64,000 nucleotides of DNA from Pseudodesulfovibrio sediminis (GCF_020886695.1 NZ_AP024485.1:1373001-1437000); one strand, 5' to 3'. Positions 46,610 through 54,852 are shown, counted from the stretch's first letter. Program-made: numbers and translations. The notes: generated by a model from the sequence alone, not told the origin.

Positions 46610-47068
46610 TTAGGAGGAAGTGGAATTCTTCCCTGCTCCAGTCTCGACAACAACTTTCTTTTCTGGTGCGGCTTTCTTGGCCGCAGGCTTCTTCGTCGGC
46701 GTCTTCTTGGGTGCAGCCTTCTTGGGTGCGGCCTTTTTGGGTGCGGCCTTCTTTTTGGGTGCGGCCTTCTTTTTGGGGGCAGCCTTCTTTTTGGGGGCAG
46801 CCTTCTTTTTCGGAGCCGACTTGGCTTCCTTTGCAGCTGCTGCCGCGGCAGCGGCCTTCTCCTCGTGCATGTACTTGGCCTCGGCGAGGTAGTCCTCTAC
46901 ATCTTCCTTGATTGTCTCGACGGTGCAGAGCAGCTTTTCTGTCAGCCCGTGTCCGCCCTGAACCAGACTTTGAAGAAGATTCTCACCCTTGCCTTCCTTG
47001 ACCAATGCGGTACCTGCTGCACCCAGCGCTGCACCCGCAATAAGGTATGCCAATCTATTCACAGCCAT
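46610..47068 (-). CDS. Membrane-anchored protein with AAPKKK-repeat basic tail
   Basis: 152 residues. One N-terminal helix (about 5-22, LAYLIAGAALGAAGTALV) is followed by an amphipathic region (about 25-65), an Ala-rich stretch and a highly basic tail of AAPKKK/AAPKKA repeats (about 83-135), like histone-H1 tails or phasin PhaF-type proteins. The tail could bind DNA, polyphosphate or the anionic surface of an iron store. Lies between fezB (75 bases) and the 47081 gene (12 bases) in one operon. The repeat DNA makes copy number changes likely. Not a family I can name. Confidence 0.6.
   Translation of the reverse strand: MAVNRLAYLIAGAALGAAGTALVKEGKGENLLQSLVQGGHGLTEKLLCTVETIKEDVEDYLAEAKYMHEEKAAAAAAAAKEAKSAPKKKAAPKKKAAPKKKAAPKKKAAPKKAAPKKAAPKKTPTKKPAAKKAAPEKKVVVETGAGKNSTSS
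46701..46817. repeat. Short tandem repeats encoding AAPKKK
   Basis: Units of 15-18 bases (variants of CTTCTTTTTGGGGGCAGC) repeat about seven times inside the basic-tail gene. Some units are exact copies, others differ by one or two bases or by three-base length steps that keep the frame. Confidence 0.75.
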
Positions 47069-47080
47069 AATCCCACCCTC

Positions 47081-47272
47081 CTAAATGTCCTTGGCCGGAT
47101 CCATTTGCTCAGCCATTTCGGTTACCGTTTTCTCAAAAAAATTCTGTCCCAATTCAGCCGCATCGCCCATGAATTCCTTCAACTCATCAGGATGCTTGAC
47201 AGCCATGTACCCGACGGCTCCCGCGGCAGCACCGACAGCGATCAGCAACAGTTTTTCCGTCAATTTGTCCAT
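47081..47272 (-). CDS. Small membrane protein of the ferrosome-like operon
   Basis: 63 residues from the ATG at 47272, or 66 from 47281; AAGGAG is better spaced for the inner start. One helix (about 5-25, LLLIAVGAAAGAVGYMAVK) and an amphipathic charged C-terminal half (PDELKEFMGDAAELGQNFFE). The helix resembles that of the 46610 protein (Gly/Ala-rich with a GAAxGAxG pattern), which follows 12 bases later. Unknown family. Confidence 0.55.
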   Translation of the reverse strand: MDKLTEKLLLIAVGAAAGAVGYMAVKHPDELKEFMGDAAELGQNFFEKTVTEMAEQMDPAKDI

Positions 47273-47355
47273 ATTCCACATACTCCTTGTGGTAGTAGAG
47301 AGTTACGCACTACCACAGTATGGATTTTTTAAAAATTATAGGGAATTATTTTTTA

Positions 47356-47610
47356 TCACCCGCGAACACGGGCAGCGGAGAGACGCCGAAGGGGAGCACC
47401 AAGGGAAGCGACAAGGAACCCATGACACACTGCACGTCCAAGCCCCAAACCGAGATAACTGCAGCCCAAGACACCTGCCAGGGACAAAAGCACGCATCCA
47501 GTCTGAAGGAAGGACTTATTGGGGCCTCTGGGAGCGTGCTCCTGCTCCGGTTTGATGGGTGTTCTATGATTTATGATAGACTTTCTATTGGATGTTTTTT
47601 CCGAAGGCAT
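47356..47610 (-). CDS. Possible small membrane protein, first of the fezB operon
   Basis: 84 codons: a polar N-terminus (about 1-33), one long glycine-rich helix (about 36-72, LLSLAGVLGCSYLGLGLGRA) and a basic end. It lies between the Fur-box-like site (47700) and the 47081 gene, which begins 83 bases later. No strong ribosome site, but the helix type matches the neighbours. Tentative. Confidence 0.45.
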   Translation of the reverse strand: MPSEKTSNRKSIINHRTPIKPEQEHAPRGPNKSFLQTGCVLLSLAGVLGCSYLGLGLGRAVCHGFLVASLGAPLRRLSAARVRG

Positions 47611-47699
47611 TAAATCACCGTGTCTTGCATTTATTTACGCCTGGGGCACGCGAAATCATTTTCCGCATCGTTTTCAGCGCATGATGGAATCGACTCTAT

Positions 47700-47714
47700 T
47701 GAAAACGATTCTCA
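47700..47714. promoter_or_regulatory. Strong Fur-box-like site before the fezB operon
   Basis: TGAAAACGATTCTCA matches TGANAATNATTNTCA at all but one defined position. It lies about 90 bases upstream of the 47356-47610 gene and in the only long gap of the operon, so the ATPase and small membrane genes are probably repressed by Fur with iron. Confidence 0.65.
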
Positions 47715-47786
47715 CAGTCAACATCAAAGCACACCAAAATGGTATGTTTTTGTATCATGCTTCAAAAAATTTTGGACACAGGGGGG

Positions 47787-48095
47787 TTATACGTAAAGAA
47801 TACCGTGCAGTTCTTTAACGATTTCTGCTGCGCGGTCATCATTATCGGTAGTGACGAGCTCTTCTAAGAGAGATGGCGAAACCCGCTCGGCATCGTACTC
47901 TATGAGTAGAGTCCGGGATAAGATATTCAGCTTGGTTTCGGTGACGGCATCCGGCATCTCAGGCGGGGATTGAGCCAAAGCCAATGCTTCCGGTTTTTCC
48001 ATGATGGCAAGGGCAAACTTGATCCGAATACGTCCCGGAAGGCTATGCTTGATGGATAGATACTTTCTCAGTGATGCTATCGTCGCGAAGTCCAT
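47787..48095 (-). CDS. Ferrosome-type protein with PGRIRI motif
   Basis: 102 residues with no membrane helix. After 18 residues comes LPGRIRIKF (P20-F27), the same arginine-rich motif as in the ATPase and the 43081 protein, leading into an HMA-like domain (SRTLLIEYDAERVSPSLLEELV near 59-80). This looks like a detached N-terminal domain of a FezB/FezC-type protein. It follows the fur gene by 60 bases on the same strand. Confidence 0.65.
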   Translation of the reverse strand: MDFATIASLRKYLSIKHSLPGRIRIKFALAIMEKPEALALAQSPPEMPDAVTETKLNILSRTLLIEYDAERVSPSLLEELVTTDNDDRAAEIVKELHGILYV

Positions 48096-48155
48096 TGTGT
48101 TTCCTCTCGTTGGAATGATACATCAGGCTGTCTTCTCATGCAATCAAACGATTGG

Positions 48156-48593
48156 CTATGCCTTCCCGCTACAATCGAAACAAACACCATAAAGGTACAT
48201 GCGATGTCTTGTCAGGGTGAACCCATACTGCTCGGCAATGTCAGCCTGCCTATTCTCGATGGCACCATCGAATATTTCGATGTTTTTCTGACAACGAATG
48301 CATACGAGATGGTCATGATGATCATGTCCATAAGCGTGTTCATAGAGAGCTCCCCCCTCCCCCACGTCAATGCTGTCGGCCAGCCCGGAATCGACCAGAA
48401 GCTTGAGAGTTCTATAGACGGTTGCCTGGCCAACCTCAGGAGCCCTCTCTTTGACGCGGGCATACAATCGCTCGGCAGAGAAATGCCCTTCAGTTTCAAG
48501 GAATGTTTCGACAATAACTTTTCGCTGCGGAGTCATACACAAGTTGTTGTCTTTGAGAAACTCTATGAAAACTTGTTCTGCTGATTTCGACAT
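48156..48593 (-). CDS. Fur-family iron regulator
   Basis: 145 residues with a typical Fur fold: winged helix (TPQRKVIVETFLETEGHFSA, VGQATVYRTLKLLVDSGLA), His-rich metal site YGHDHHDHLVC, and the structural zinc cysteines CIRCQ and CFDCSG. It would repress the three island units through the Fur-box-like sites at 42992, 47700 and 51736 when iron is ample. Encoded between the 153-residue unknown protein (27 bases before) and the PGRIRI protein. Being inside the island, it moves with its targets. Confidence 0.85.
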   Translation of the reverse strand: MSKSAEQVFIEFLKDNNLCMTPQRKVIVETFLETEGHFSAERLYARVKERAPEVGQATVYRTLKLLVDSGLADSIDVGEGGALYEHAYGHDHHDHLVCIRCQKNIEIFDGAIENRQADIAEQYGFTLTRHRMYLYGVCFDCSGKA

Positions 48594-48620
48594 AACTACT
48601 ATATATTGCTTTGATGTTGA

Positions 48621-49082
48621 TTAAAACCCAACTGCGGAAAGAAAGCGGGCTGAAGCAACCCCTGCGGCTATCTTGTTCCTAGTATTTTCAGTCAGTTCCA
48701 AATGTTCGACAATCTCAACCGGCGCGCTGTCGTTGGCACAGGCCAACACCAACTCGAAATCCTGACGTAACCGGGTAAAGGCAACTTCAATATCTTTGAA
48801 ACGGCTCCCCTGCGATCTCCAGGGCAAAGTGATCTTCCCCGAGTTCATGACCTGCTTGTGCGAAGGCGTCATCAGCGAATACCAATCAAGCGCCTCCCCA
48901 GCCCTTTCATCTTCATCGGGATAACAAAAGGAGCGCCATGAGGACGGCGGTTTCGGCAAGGCATTATCGATGACCACCTGCGGCACAGCGAGATCGATCT
49001 CAAACGGTTCAAGCTCGATTTCATACGTCAAAACCGGGCGGTGATTGCCGCGCTTCTTGTGAATTGACCACTGTATATTCAT
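48621..49082 (-). CDS. Unknown protein of the MoxR/VWA unit
   Basis: 153 residues, soluble, mixed alpha/beta, no recognised domain. Landmarks are HKKRGNHRPVLTYEIELEPFEID at 7-29 and WRSFCYPDEDERAGEALDWY near 50-69. ATG at 49082 has AGGAG seven bases upstream; a 12-codon longer version overlaps the VWA gene. It begins 10 bases after the VWA gene and ends 27 bases before fur, so it belongs to the same transcript. Confidence 0.6.
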   Translation of the reverse strand: MNIQWSIHKKRGNHRPVLTYEIELEPFEIDLAVPQVVIDNALPKPPSSWRSFCYPDEDERAGEALDWYSLMTPSHKQVMNSGKITLPWRSQGSRFKDIEVAFTRLRQDFELVLACANDSAPVEIVEHLELTENTRNKIAAGVASARFLSAVGF

Positions 49083-49092
49083 TACATCGCTC

Positions 49093-50406
49093 CTATTGTA
49101 CTTCGAGCACATCCCCAAAAGGCGGCACTTTCCGGCCGCCCCCGATCTGTGCCCATAACACCGGATATTCCGGCTCTTTCTCGGGATAATGGATGCACTC
49201 CATATCCGTTAGGTAGACCAGGCAGACCGGCGTGATGTTTTCCCGCTCCACCCATGAAAAAACAGGGCGGTAATCGGTTCCGCCGCCGCCTTCTGGCCGA
49301 ATCTCAAGCGGCAAGTCGTTACGGTCGAAAGAGTCGAAGCCGCTGACCTGACTGTCGCAGTATACAACGTGGATGGTCGTATCAAACGACTCCAGAATGC
49401 CGGACAACTCCGCACCGAACTGGTTCATCTCCGCCTCACTGATGCTGCCGGAGGTGTCGAGGGCTATAACAACTTCCGGCAGCTTCTGGTGTGACAAGGA
49501 CGGCAACACGACGTCCATGTGAAGAAATCGTTTGTTGGGAGGGGTCCAACTATAGTCGTCACGAGCCCTATCACAAATAAAACGGGCCAGATACTCTTGC
49601 CAGTCGATCTTGGGATACAGAACTTCGCCAATCAGCCGTTCCAATCCGCCGGGCAAATCGCCCATGTCGCGGGCCTGCTGCGCTGCCTGGGCCAGTGCCA
49701 GCGCCCATTCCTCGTCATTCCCGGACTCCTCCGCACCAGCTCCCTGCTCGCTTTGGCCGGAGTCACGGACTTCACCGCTCCCGCCAGGGTCGCCGAACTG
49801 CTCGCTGCCTTCTTGCCCTTCTTGCTCGCCGGTGTGGGTGTCGTTGATTTCACCATCGCCGCCAGACTCACCACCTGCCGACTGCTCGCCATCGCACGAA
49901 TCTTCGCCGTCCCTGGCCTCACCGGGCAAACCGTCCCACTCTGTATCGCCATCAGACTCACCCTGCTCATCAGAAAAAGAAGGACGATCTTCATCGTCAT
50001 GCTCTTCCTTGATTCTGAAATATATTTCATCGGCAGTGAGGGCATGGTACTTCGGATTGTCAAAATACTTTGGCGGCAGTTCTATTCCTGCCTTGAGCAG
50101 AATCCAGTTAATGGCATGATCGCAGGCGACATTCCACAATTGCGGATCGCGTCCCTTACGGCGGGTGTGATGCTGACAGGCCGGGTGCATCACGGTATGA
50201 GCCATGAGCCCCCGAACCTGCACATCGGTCAATCCATTCACATAGCCGGGATTGTAGGCAAGCCGCCTGCCGTCGGTCCACGCAGTGGCGCAACAGGTGT
50301 CTTCGGTCGGCTCCATGCGCAGGCACAGCGAACCGAAGAACGGATGTTCAAGAAGTAGGCTTGTCCGTGCCTTGATTATTTTCTGCTTTGCAGCGTCCAT
50401 GAGCAT
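49093..50406 (-). CDS. VWA-like protein with DUF2201 metallopeptidase-like domain
   Basis: 437 residues: an N-terminal DUF2201-type domain (about 15-125), a long acidic, glycine-rich linker (about 130-225) and a C-terminal VWA-like domain (about 300-437, VVIALDTSGSISEAE with the DxSxS metal site). The first domain usually shows an HExxH zinc motif. Here it reads H70-T-V-M-H74, so the catalytic Glu is absent and protease activity is doubtful. Such proteins work as partners of MoxR AAA+ ATPases, which is the gene directly upstream (TAATG overlap). Role in the island may be to assemble or remodel the metal-storage complex; inference. Confidence 0.8.
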   Translation of the reverse strand: MLMDAAKQKIIKARTSLLLEHPFFGSLCLRMEPTEDTCCATAWTDGRRLAYNPGYVNGLTDVQVRGLMAHTVMHPACQHHTRRKGRDPQLWNVACDHAINWILLKAGIELPPKYFDNPKYHALTADEIYFRIKEEHDDEDRPSFSDEQGESDGDTEWDGLPGEARDGEDSCDGEQSAGGESGGDGEINDTHTGEQEGQEGSEQFGDPGGSGEVRDSGQSEQGAGAEESGNDEEWALALAQAAQQARDMGDLPGGLERLIGEVLYPKIDWQEYLARFICDRARDDYSWTPPNKRFLHMDVVLPSLSHQKLPEVVIALDTSGSISEAEMNQFGAELSGILESFDTTIHVVYCDSQVSGFDSFDRNDLPLEIRPEGGGGTDYRPVFSWVERENITPVCLVYLTDMECIHYPEKEPEYPVLWAQIGGGRKVPPFGDVLEVQ

Positions 50407-51386
50407 TATAGCAAGACAGTGGAATTGGCCGTCGCCCAATGCGAAAAGGCTGGGGATTCCACTACGCCTCGGTGGTTTTTCACGGCATCTCTGACAAGGA
50501 GGACGCCGAACTCAGAGGGCAGTCGGGATGCGTACGTGACGATACTATCCGCAGTCTCCTCCCCGGCCATTTTCGCCAGGGCCTCGCACAAAGCGTACAA
50601 GGTCGCGGGTTCCTCGGGTACATTTGCGGTACTGGGATGGTTGATGACAGCATCCGGATCGGGCAATTGCTTGAACATCCGAGAAAACCCGGCGAACTCA
50701 GCTGCCGCGCCAGGACCAACTGTCCCTTTTAGCAGACTCAGTTCAAGTTCTTGGTCAGTTTCCATAGCGACTATACCGGCTGCGAACTCCCATGATCTGG
50801 GCGAAGGGAACGCTTTCTCATTTTTCTTGGGGTCAAAATTGTGCAAAAGATTAGGTCTGAAACGTATGAATGCCCTGACTTCCTCATGCAGATCTTTCTC
50901 TTCTGCCCAGGTCAGCCACGACTCGACATCAACGGCAAAATCGAGATGCACGAAACGGTTGGCAAGGGCGGAAGGCATGCGATGTGTCACGGCACGATCG
51001 CTTTCACGGTTGCCTGCGGCGATGACGGTCCACCCTTTCGGCAAAGTGTACTCTCCGACCTTTCGGTCAAGGACGAGCTGATAGCAAGCAGCTTGCACCA
51101 GCGGTGGGGCAGCGTTGAGTTCATCGAGGAAAAGAACTCCCTCTCCTTCAGTAGGTAGAAAAGAAGGAGGAGCCCAATGCGCCACGCCTTCCTTGACTGA
51201 GGGCAAGCCTCGAAGATCCACCGGATCAAGCAATACGGCGCGAACATCGGTTAATTCGACACCAAGATCATGAGCGACCTGTGCTACGACCTGGCTCTTC
51301 CCGACTCCGGGAGGCCCCCATATGAAGACGGGCTGCTTAAGCGGAATAAGAGTTTTCAAGGACAGTTTGATTTGATCAGGTTTCAT
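50406..51386 (-). CDS. MoxR-family AAA+ ATPase
   Basis: 326 residues with Walker A GPPGVGKS (24-31), Walker B GVLFLDELN near 93-101, sensor-1 Asn in TVIAAGNRE and an Arg-rich C-terminal lid. MoxR ATPases act as chaperones that activate or insert metal cofactors together with VWA proteins. Its partner is the next gene (one-base overlap). A Fur-box-like site at 51736 lies 350 bases upstream, possibly with a short leader gene between. Confidence 0.85.
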   Translation of the reverse strand: MKPDQIKLSLKTLIPLKQPVFIWGPPGVGKSQVVAQVAHDLGVELTDVRAVLLDPVDLRGLPSVKEGVAHWAPPSFLPTEGEGVLFLDELNAAPPLVQAACYQLVLDRKVGEYTLPKGWTVIAAGNRESDRAVTHRMPSALANRFVHLDFAVDVESWLTWAEEKDLHEEVRAFIRFRPNLLHNFDPKKNEKAFPSPRSWEFAAGIVAMETDQELELSLLKGTVGPGAAAEFAGFSRMFKQLPDPDAVINHPSTANVPEEPATLYALCEALAKMAGEETADSIVTYASRLPSEFGVLLVRDAVKNHRGVVESPAFSHWATANSTVLL

Positions 51387-51735
51387 TGTTCCTCACATGA
51401 AATGCACAACCCACGTGCATCCTGTCGGTCTGTTTGTTGTTAGGAGTAAATTAAGTACCCTTTCAAATGCCGCCATTGAGCAAACGGATATCACTGCAAC
51501 GGTAGCCATCTTTTTCACTTCTCGTTGAACTGTGCGACGAGATTTGGCCGCTGTCGTACCTGTAAGAATAATGACGCAACCGACATCCTTGATCGAGTCG
51601 ACAAAAGACACTTCTTCTCCAGAGAACAATTTAAGCAGCACACCTTCGCGTTTTGCTTCATTGACATATAACTTCTTGTTCTAACGACTTTCCCGACAAG
51701 AGCTGCGCACATGGGCCCCCCTCTTTTGTTGATAT
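51387..51735 (-). other. Leader region of the MoxR operon with unassigned small frames
   Basis: Two overlapping minus-strand frames exist: 51515-51712 (ATG with GAGGGGGG upstream, Cys-rich) and 51393-51641 (begins at a GTG; GEEVSFVDSIKDVGCVIILT). Joined by a frameshift they would give one protein of about 105 residues that starts at the good ribosome site, so this may be a broken or misread small gene. No family recognised. Confidence 0.3.
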
Positions 51736-51750
51736 TGAAAGTCGTTTTCA
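51736..51750. promoter_or_regulatory. Fur-box-like site before the MoxR/VWA/fur unit
   Basis: TGAAAGTCGTTTTCA is a near-perfect inverted repeat and differs from TGANAATNATTNTCA at two defined positions. It precedes the minus-strand unit MoxR-VWA-48621-fur-47787, allowing autoregulation by the island Fur. Confidence 0.55.
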
Positions 51751-51894
51751 TCAACTACATGTCTCTTATTTGCCTGTCAACAACAAATTGCAGCCTGTAT
51801 TAGTATGAATAAAAGAGTTGACTAACCCCCACTCCATTTACAGGAAACTCTCTTGATACCGACAGCTTATGCCAAATGTTATGGAGAATTTTTT

Positions 51895-52190
51895 ATGGAA
51901 TATAGCCAAGAGATAAAAGCCTTAGCGAAACAGTTTCAGTCAATTCTGAACGAACTCTTGGACTTAAAAAGCAAATTGCCAATCAATCTACAAAAATTGA
52001 ATCGGCAATTGACCTAGCTAAAAAGAAAACCTCTGATTACGAAGCTGAAGCACAAACGTCTGCTCATGATGCGGCTTCACTTCAAGGGAAAGTACAAGCA
52101 GCAAACCAGCGAGTTCTCAAACTTGAATCCGATGCCAAAGGGCTACTCAAAGCGGTTGAGTCTACAAGGGACTCGGCTTCAACAGCCTGA
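51895..52190 (+). pseudogene. Frameshifted small coiled-coil protein gene
   Basis: An ATG at 51895 (GGAGA upstream) opens 40 codons (EYSQEIKALAKQFQSILNEL...) that end early. A frame one base different continues as LGLKKQIANQSTKIESAIDL and AHDAASLQGKVQAANQRVLK to a stop at 52188-52190. Together this would be a coiled-coil protein of about 98 residues. The shift occurs at an A-rich run near 51963-51975. AT-rich, at the edge of the decayed IS3. Confidence 0.45.
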
Positions 52191-52196
52191 CCTGCC

Positions 52197-52860
52197 CTAC
52201 TCGTTTGTACCACCTGTAATGTTAGTGCTCTTCCCTTGGTGTTTGGAGGGCTGGCTCCACTCTCCCCCCGGGGGGAAAGTGACCTCTGGCGCAGGTGGCT
52301 TGTATTCCAGAGCACTATGAGGCCTGAAGGTATTATAGAGCTTCCCTGAGCGTTGTGAAAATTTCTCCATTAAGCAGCTCGTCACGCAATTTACCATTGA
52401 AACTTTCGTTGTACCCGTTCTCCCATGGACTTACAGGTTCGATAAACAAAGTCTTTACTCCAACGCGCCCCAGCCATTTCCTCACGGCCTTAGCCGTGAA
52501 CTCCGGCCATTGTCTGACCGGATGTGATCCGGTGCTCCTCGCTCAACGAACTGTCTGCTCAAGCGGTAAAGCACATCTTCCGACTTGAGTCTTCTGGCTA
52601 CCGGGATTGCAAGGCATTCACGAGTGAATTCATCAATCACCGTCAACATGCGAAAAGCTTTGCCATCATGAGTTCTTCCCATGACGAAGTCATAGGCCCA
52701 AACATGATTCGGCCAGCATGGACGGAGGCGAATGGAGGAGCCGTCTGCAAGCCATAGCCGTTTACGTTTCGGTTGCTTTTGCGGGACTTGCAGCCCCTCA
52801 CGACGCCAAATGCGCTCCAGCCTTGTGTGGCGGGCTTTCCGCCACTGGCAGGTCATCTTC
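52197..52860 (-). mobile_element. Decayed IS3-family transposase (orfB remnant)
   Basis: The minus strand encodes RLERIWRREGLQVPQKQPKR, NHVWAYDFVMGRTHDGKAF, MLTVIDEFTRECLA and DHIRSDNG. After a frameshift it continues with EFTAKAVRKWLGRVGVKTLF, SPWENGYNESFNGKLRDELL and, after a further shift, FRPHSALEYKPPAPEV. These are DDE-domain motifs of the same IS3 subgroup as the relic at 34741. The N-terminal part and orfA are missing, so it is dead. Confidence 0.75.
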
Positions 52861-52932
52861 TGGCTAACAGAAGAAGTCCGACCTGCTTTGCTCTGGGGCA
52901 CTGCCCCGAACTTATAACGGAAGGAGCATTCC

Positions 52933-53121
52933 ATGCGAAAATCCAACAGCCTCAACTATGGTGTGAACCGGGCAACCTTGTCCGGGAACAAACCAAAACA
53001 GTACCGAATCAGCCAAAACGCCCGACACTTCGCCAAGGTCTTGCGCCAGACAGGAATGGGTGCCCGCAAGTGGACCAGGGTAACTAAAAAACATTTTCAA
53101 CGCCCATCAAAAATAATATAG
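52933..53121 (+). CDS. Possible integrase N-terminal fragment
   Basis: 62 codons with a very good ribosome site (GGAAGGAG, seven bases before ATG). The sequence SLNYGVNRATLSGNKPKQYR and NARHFAKVLRQTGMGARKW resembles the N-terminal SAM-like arm-binding segment of some tyrosine recombinases, but it stops before any catalytic domain. It lies between the IS3 relic and the right end of the island, where an integrase would be expected. Tentative. Confidence 0.4.
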   Translation: MRKSNSLNYGVNRATLSGNKPKQYRISQNARHFAKVLRQTGMGARKWTRVTKKHFQRPSKII

Positions 53122-53132
53122 CTCCACTCACT

Positions 53133-53663
53133 TTAGAAGCTGCTCACACCATCTATCAACCGCAACATGTCCCTCTCAGCAAAGACACAGCCATCAATAT
53201 CTTTGCCGCTATAGGGTGTCTCGTTGAGTAAACCCGTAATCCATTGAATCTCACTCCGAGTCCTCGGCAAATGGCCAAGACGATTTTTCAGCATATACTC
53301 CATGTTGAACTTCATGTCGTTCATCGTTCCAAGCACACTTCGGCTATGGGTCTTGCCATAAGAGAACGGGGCAAGCAGCAACTTGGCTTGAGCTATTTGT
53401 GCTGATGTTGCTCCAATGCCCAGAAGAGCTATCTCGAAGTGCTTGATGAACACCTTGTCAAAGTTCATGAAGTCCTTCTTGACCAATCCGGGCATGAATA
53501 CGGCAAACCGAGTTTCATCATTAACCAATAGAACGGATTTTCTACGGAAGAATCTGAAGATGTTGCCATGCCAACCTTGTAGCCCACGTTGACTGGAAGA
53601 CTCTAGGATTTGTTCTGGTTTGATCTCACTTAATAGCTTCTGGGTGCATCCGATGTAAGGCAT
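53133..53663 (-). CDS. DUF6933-like hypothetical protein
   Basis: 176 residues starting MPYIGCTQKLLSEI. The pattern WHGNIFRFFRRKSVLLVNDETRFAVFMPG at about 31-59 is typical of a family of element-borne proteins (DUF6933 as I recall) of unknown function. No signal peptide or membrane helix. AT-rich, cargo of the right end of the island. Confidence 0.6.
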   Translation of the reverse strand: MPYIGCTQKLLSEIKPEQILESSSQRGLQGWHGNIFRFFRRKSVLLVNDETRFAVFMPGLVKKDFMNFDKVFIKHFEIALLGIGATSAQIAQAKLLLAPFSYGKTHSRSVLGTMNDMKFNMEYMLKNRLGHLPRTRSEIQWITGLLNETPYSGKDIDGCVFAERDMLRLIDGVSSF

Positions 53664-53829
53664 CTATGATCTCATCTCGTTGTGTGATGAAGGATTCCTC
53701 ACTCAGATAGCCACAATCGGACTTAGGATCAACTTAGATGGATATTCTAGGATGATGTGGTGGGTTATTCATTAAATTGGTATGGTGTACCCCTAATTCC
53801 AATACCCATATATACTCCGTGGCCAATTA

Positions 53830-54627
53830 TTAGTCATCTTCTGGTTCATTTTGAAGGTCGTTCAAGTTATCAATAAGAGTCTGGTATTCCTGCCTATAAT
53901 TATCAACCCTAATCTCGGCAATTGGAGGTCTGAAGATTAAGCCACGACCACTCCCAGACTTTCTTCCATCAGGCAAAGTAGTGGTCCATATTAATGGGAC
54001 AACTGAATTCAACATTTCCCTTGCTGCATCTAAGTTTTGCGGATCGTTAACACAGTACCGGAAAGAACCTAATACAATGTCCATTGCTGAGTTCGCATGA
54101 CTAGCCTCAACACAAGTAGCACTGAATAATTTGATCCTATCAAGCACTCGATTTCCATCAGGAAGTTGTAAGCCGGTACAGAACTTCTCTCCTAAATATT
54201 TCCACTGTCCCATACATGGCAGGTTATCTATGACACAAATCCCATCATCACCTACTATATTCAAATACTTGTTATACCTTCCAATTACGTAATCAGCAGC
54301 CCATTTTACATGACGGTCTTGATCCTGATTTCTAATAATCGCATGAAGTATAATATGAACGATAAACTTACATTCTAACTCGTTGCATAAAGCAATTACC
54401 TGACGCTTAGCATCCGTGCATGCTTCGATAGCAACTTGTTCTGGGCGCGCGTTTGTATCAAACTTAAGAACATCTGTAGAATTGTAACCAGCCTCTTGCC
54501 TGATATGCTTAATACCATCATCTAGATCACTGACGGCATCAACAGGCATCACTAGCCCGCCGTAAATAAAGAATTTATTCCTAGTACTTGGTCTTCTGTT
54601 CGTTTCATCTGTGAGCATAATATGCAT
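53830..54627 (-). CDS. DUF3800-like protein at the right island end
   Basis: 265 residues beginning MHIMLTDETNRR, with the Asp-Glu start of DUF3800-type proteins and a later acidic ICVIDNLPCMGQW near 130-142. The ending RGLIFRPPIAEIRVDNYRQEY is not usual for the family. AT-rich. It is positioned just left of site C, the same place relative to the element end as the DUF3800 gene at 41665. The start at 54627 is chosen over 54684 because the upstream codons add no similarity. Confidence 0.6.
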   Translation of the reverse strand: MHIMLTDETNRRPSTRNKFFIYGGLVMPVDAVSDLDDGIKHIRQEAGYNSTDVLKFDTNARPEQVAIEACTDAKRQVIALCNELECKFIVHIILHAIIRNQDQDRHVKWAADYVIGRYNKYLNIVGDDGICVIDNLPCMGQWKYLGEKFCTGLQLPDGNRVLDRIKLFSATCVEASHANSAMDIVLGSFRYCVNDPQNLDAAREMLNSVVPLIWTTTLPDGRKSGSGRGLIFRPPIAEIRVDNYRQEYQTLIDNLNDLQNEPEDD

Positions 54628-54852
54628 AACGATTCTCCAATGAATGCATGAATAGTTATACCAAGCCACATACACCGTCAACATGGTGTCTAATTCTGGC
54701 CCAATAGGTATACCCTAATGTCCTCAGGAAAATGCACGGACATTTAAGTTGACATTTCCCCCTTTCGGGCACAGGGGTGCTATCATCTTGGAATTAGGGG
54801 GACACCATACCTAATTCCCTATCCCCAAAACAAATCACCATCCACCCTGATT

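Noticed and set aside
43081-48095. Magnetosome gene island
   Set aside because: No mamA, mamB, mamK, mamE or similar genes; the ATPase type and R-rich motifs fit ferrosomes better.
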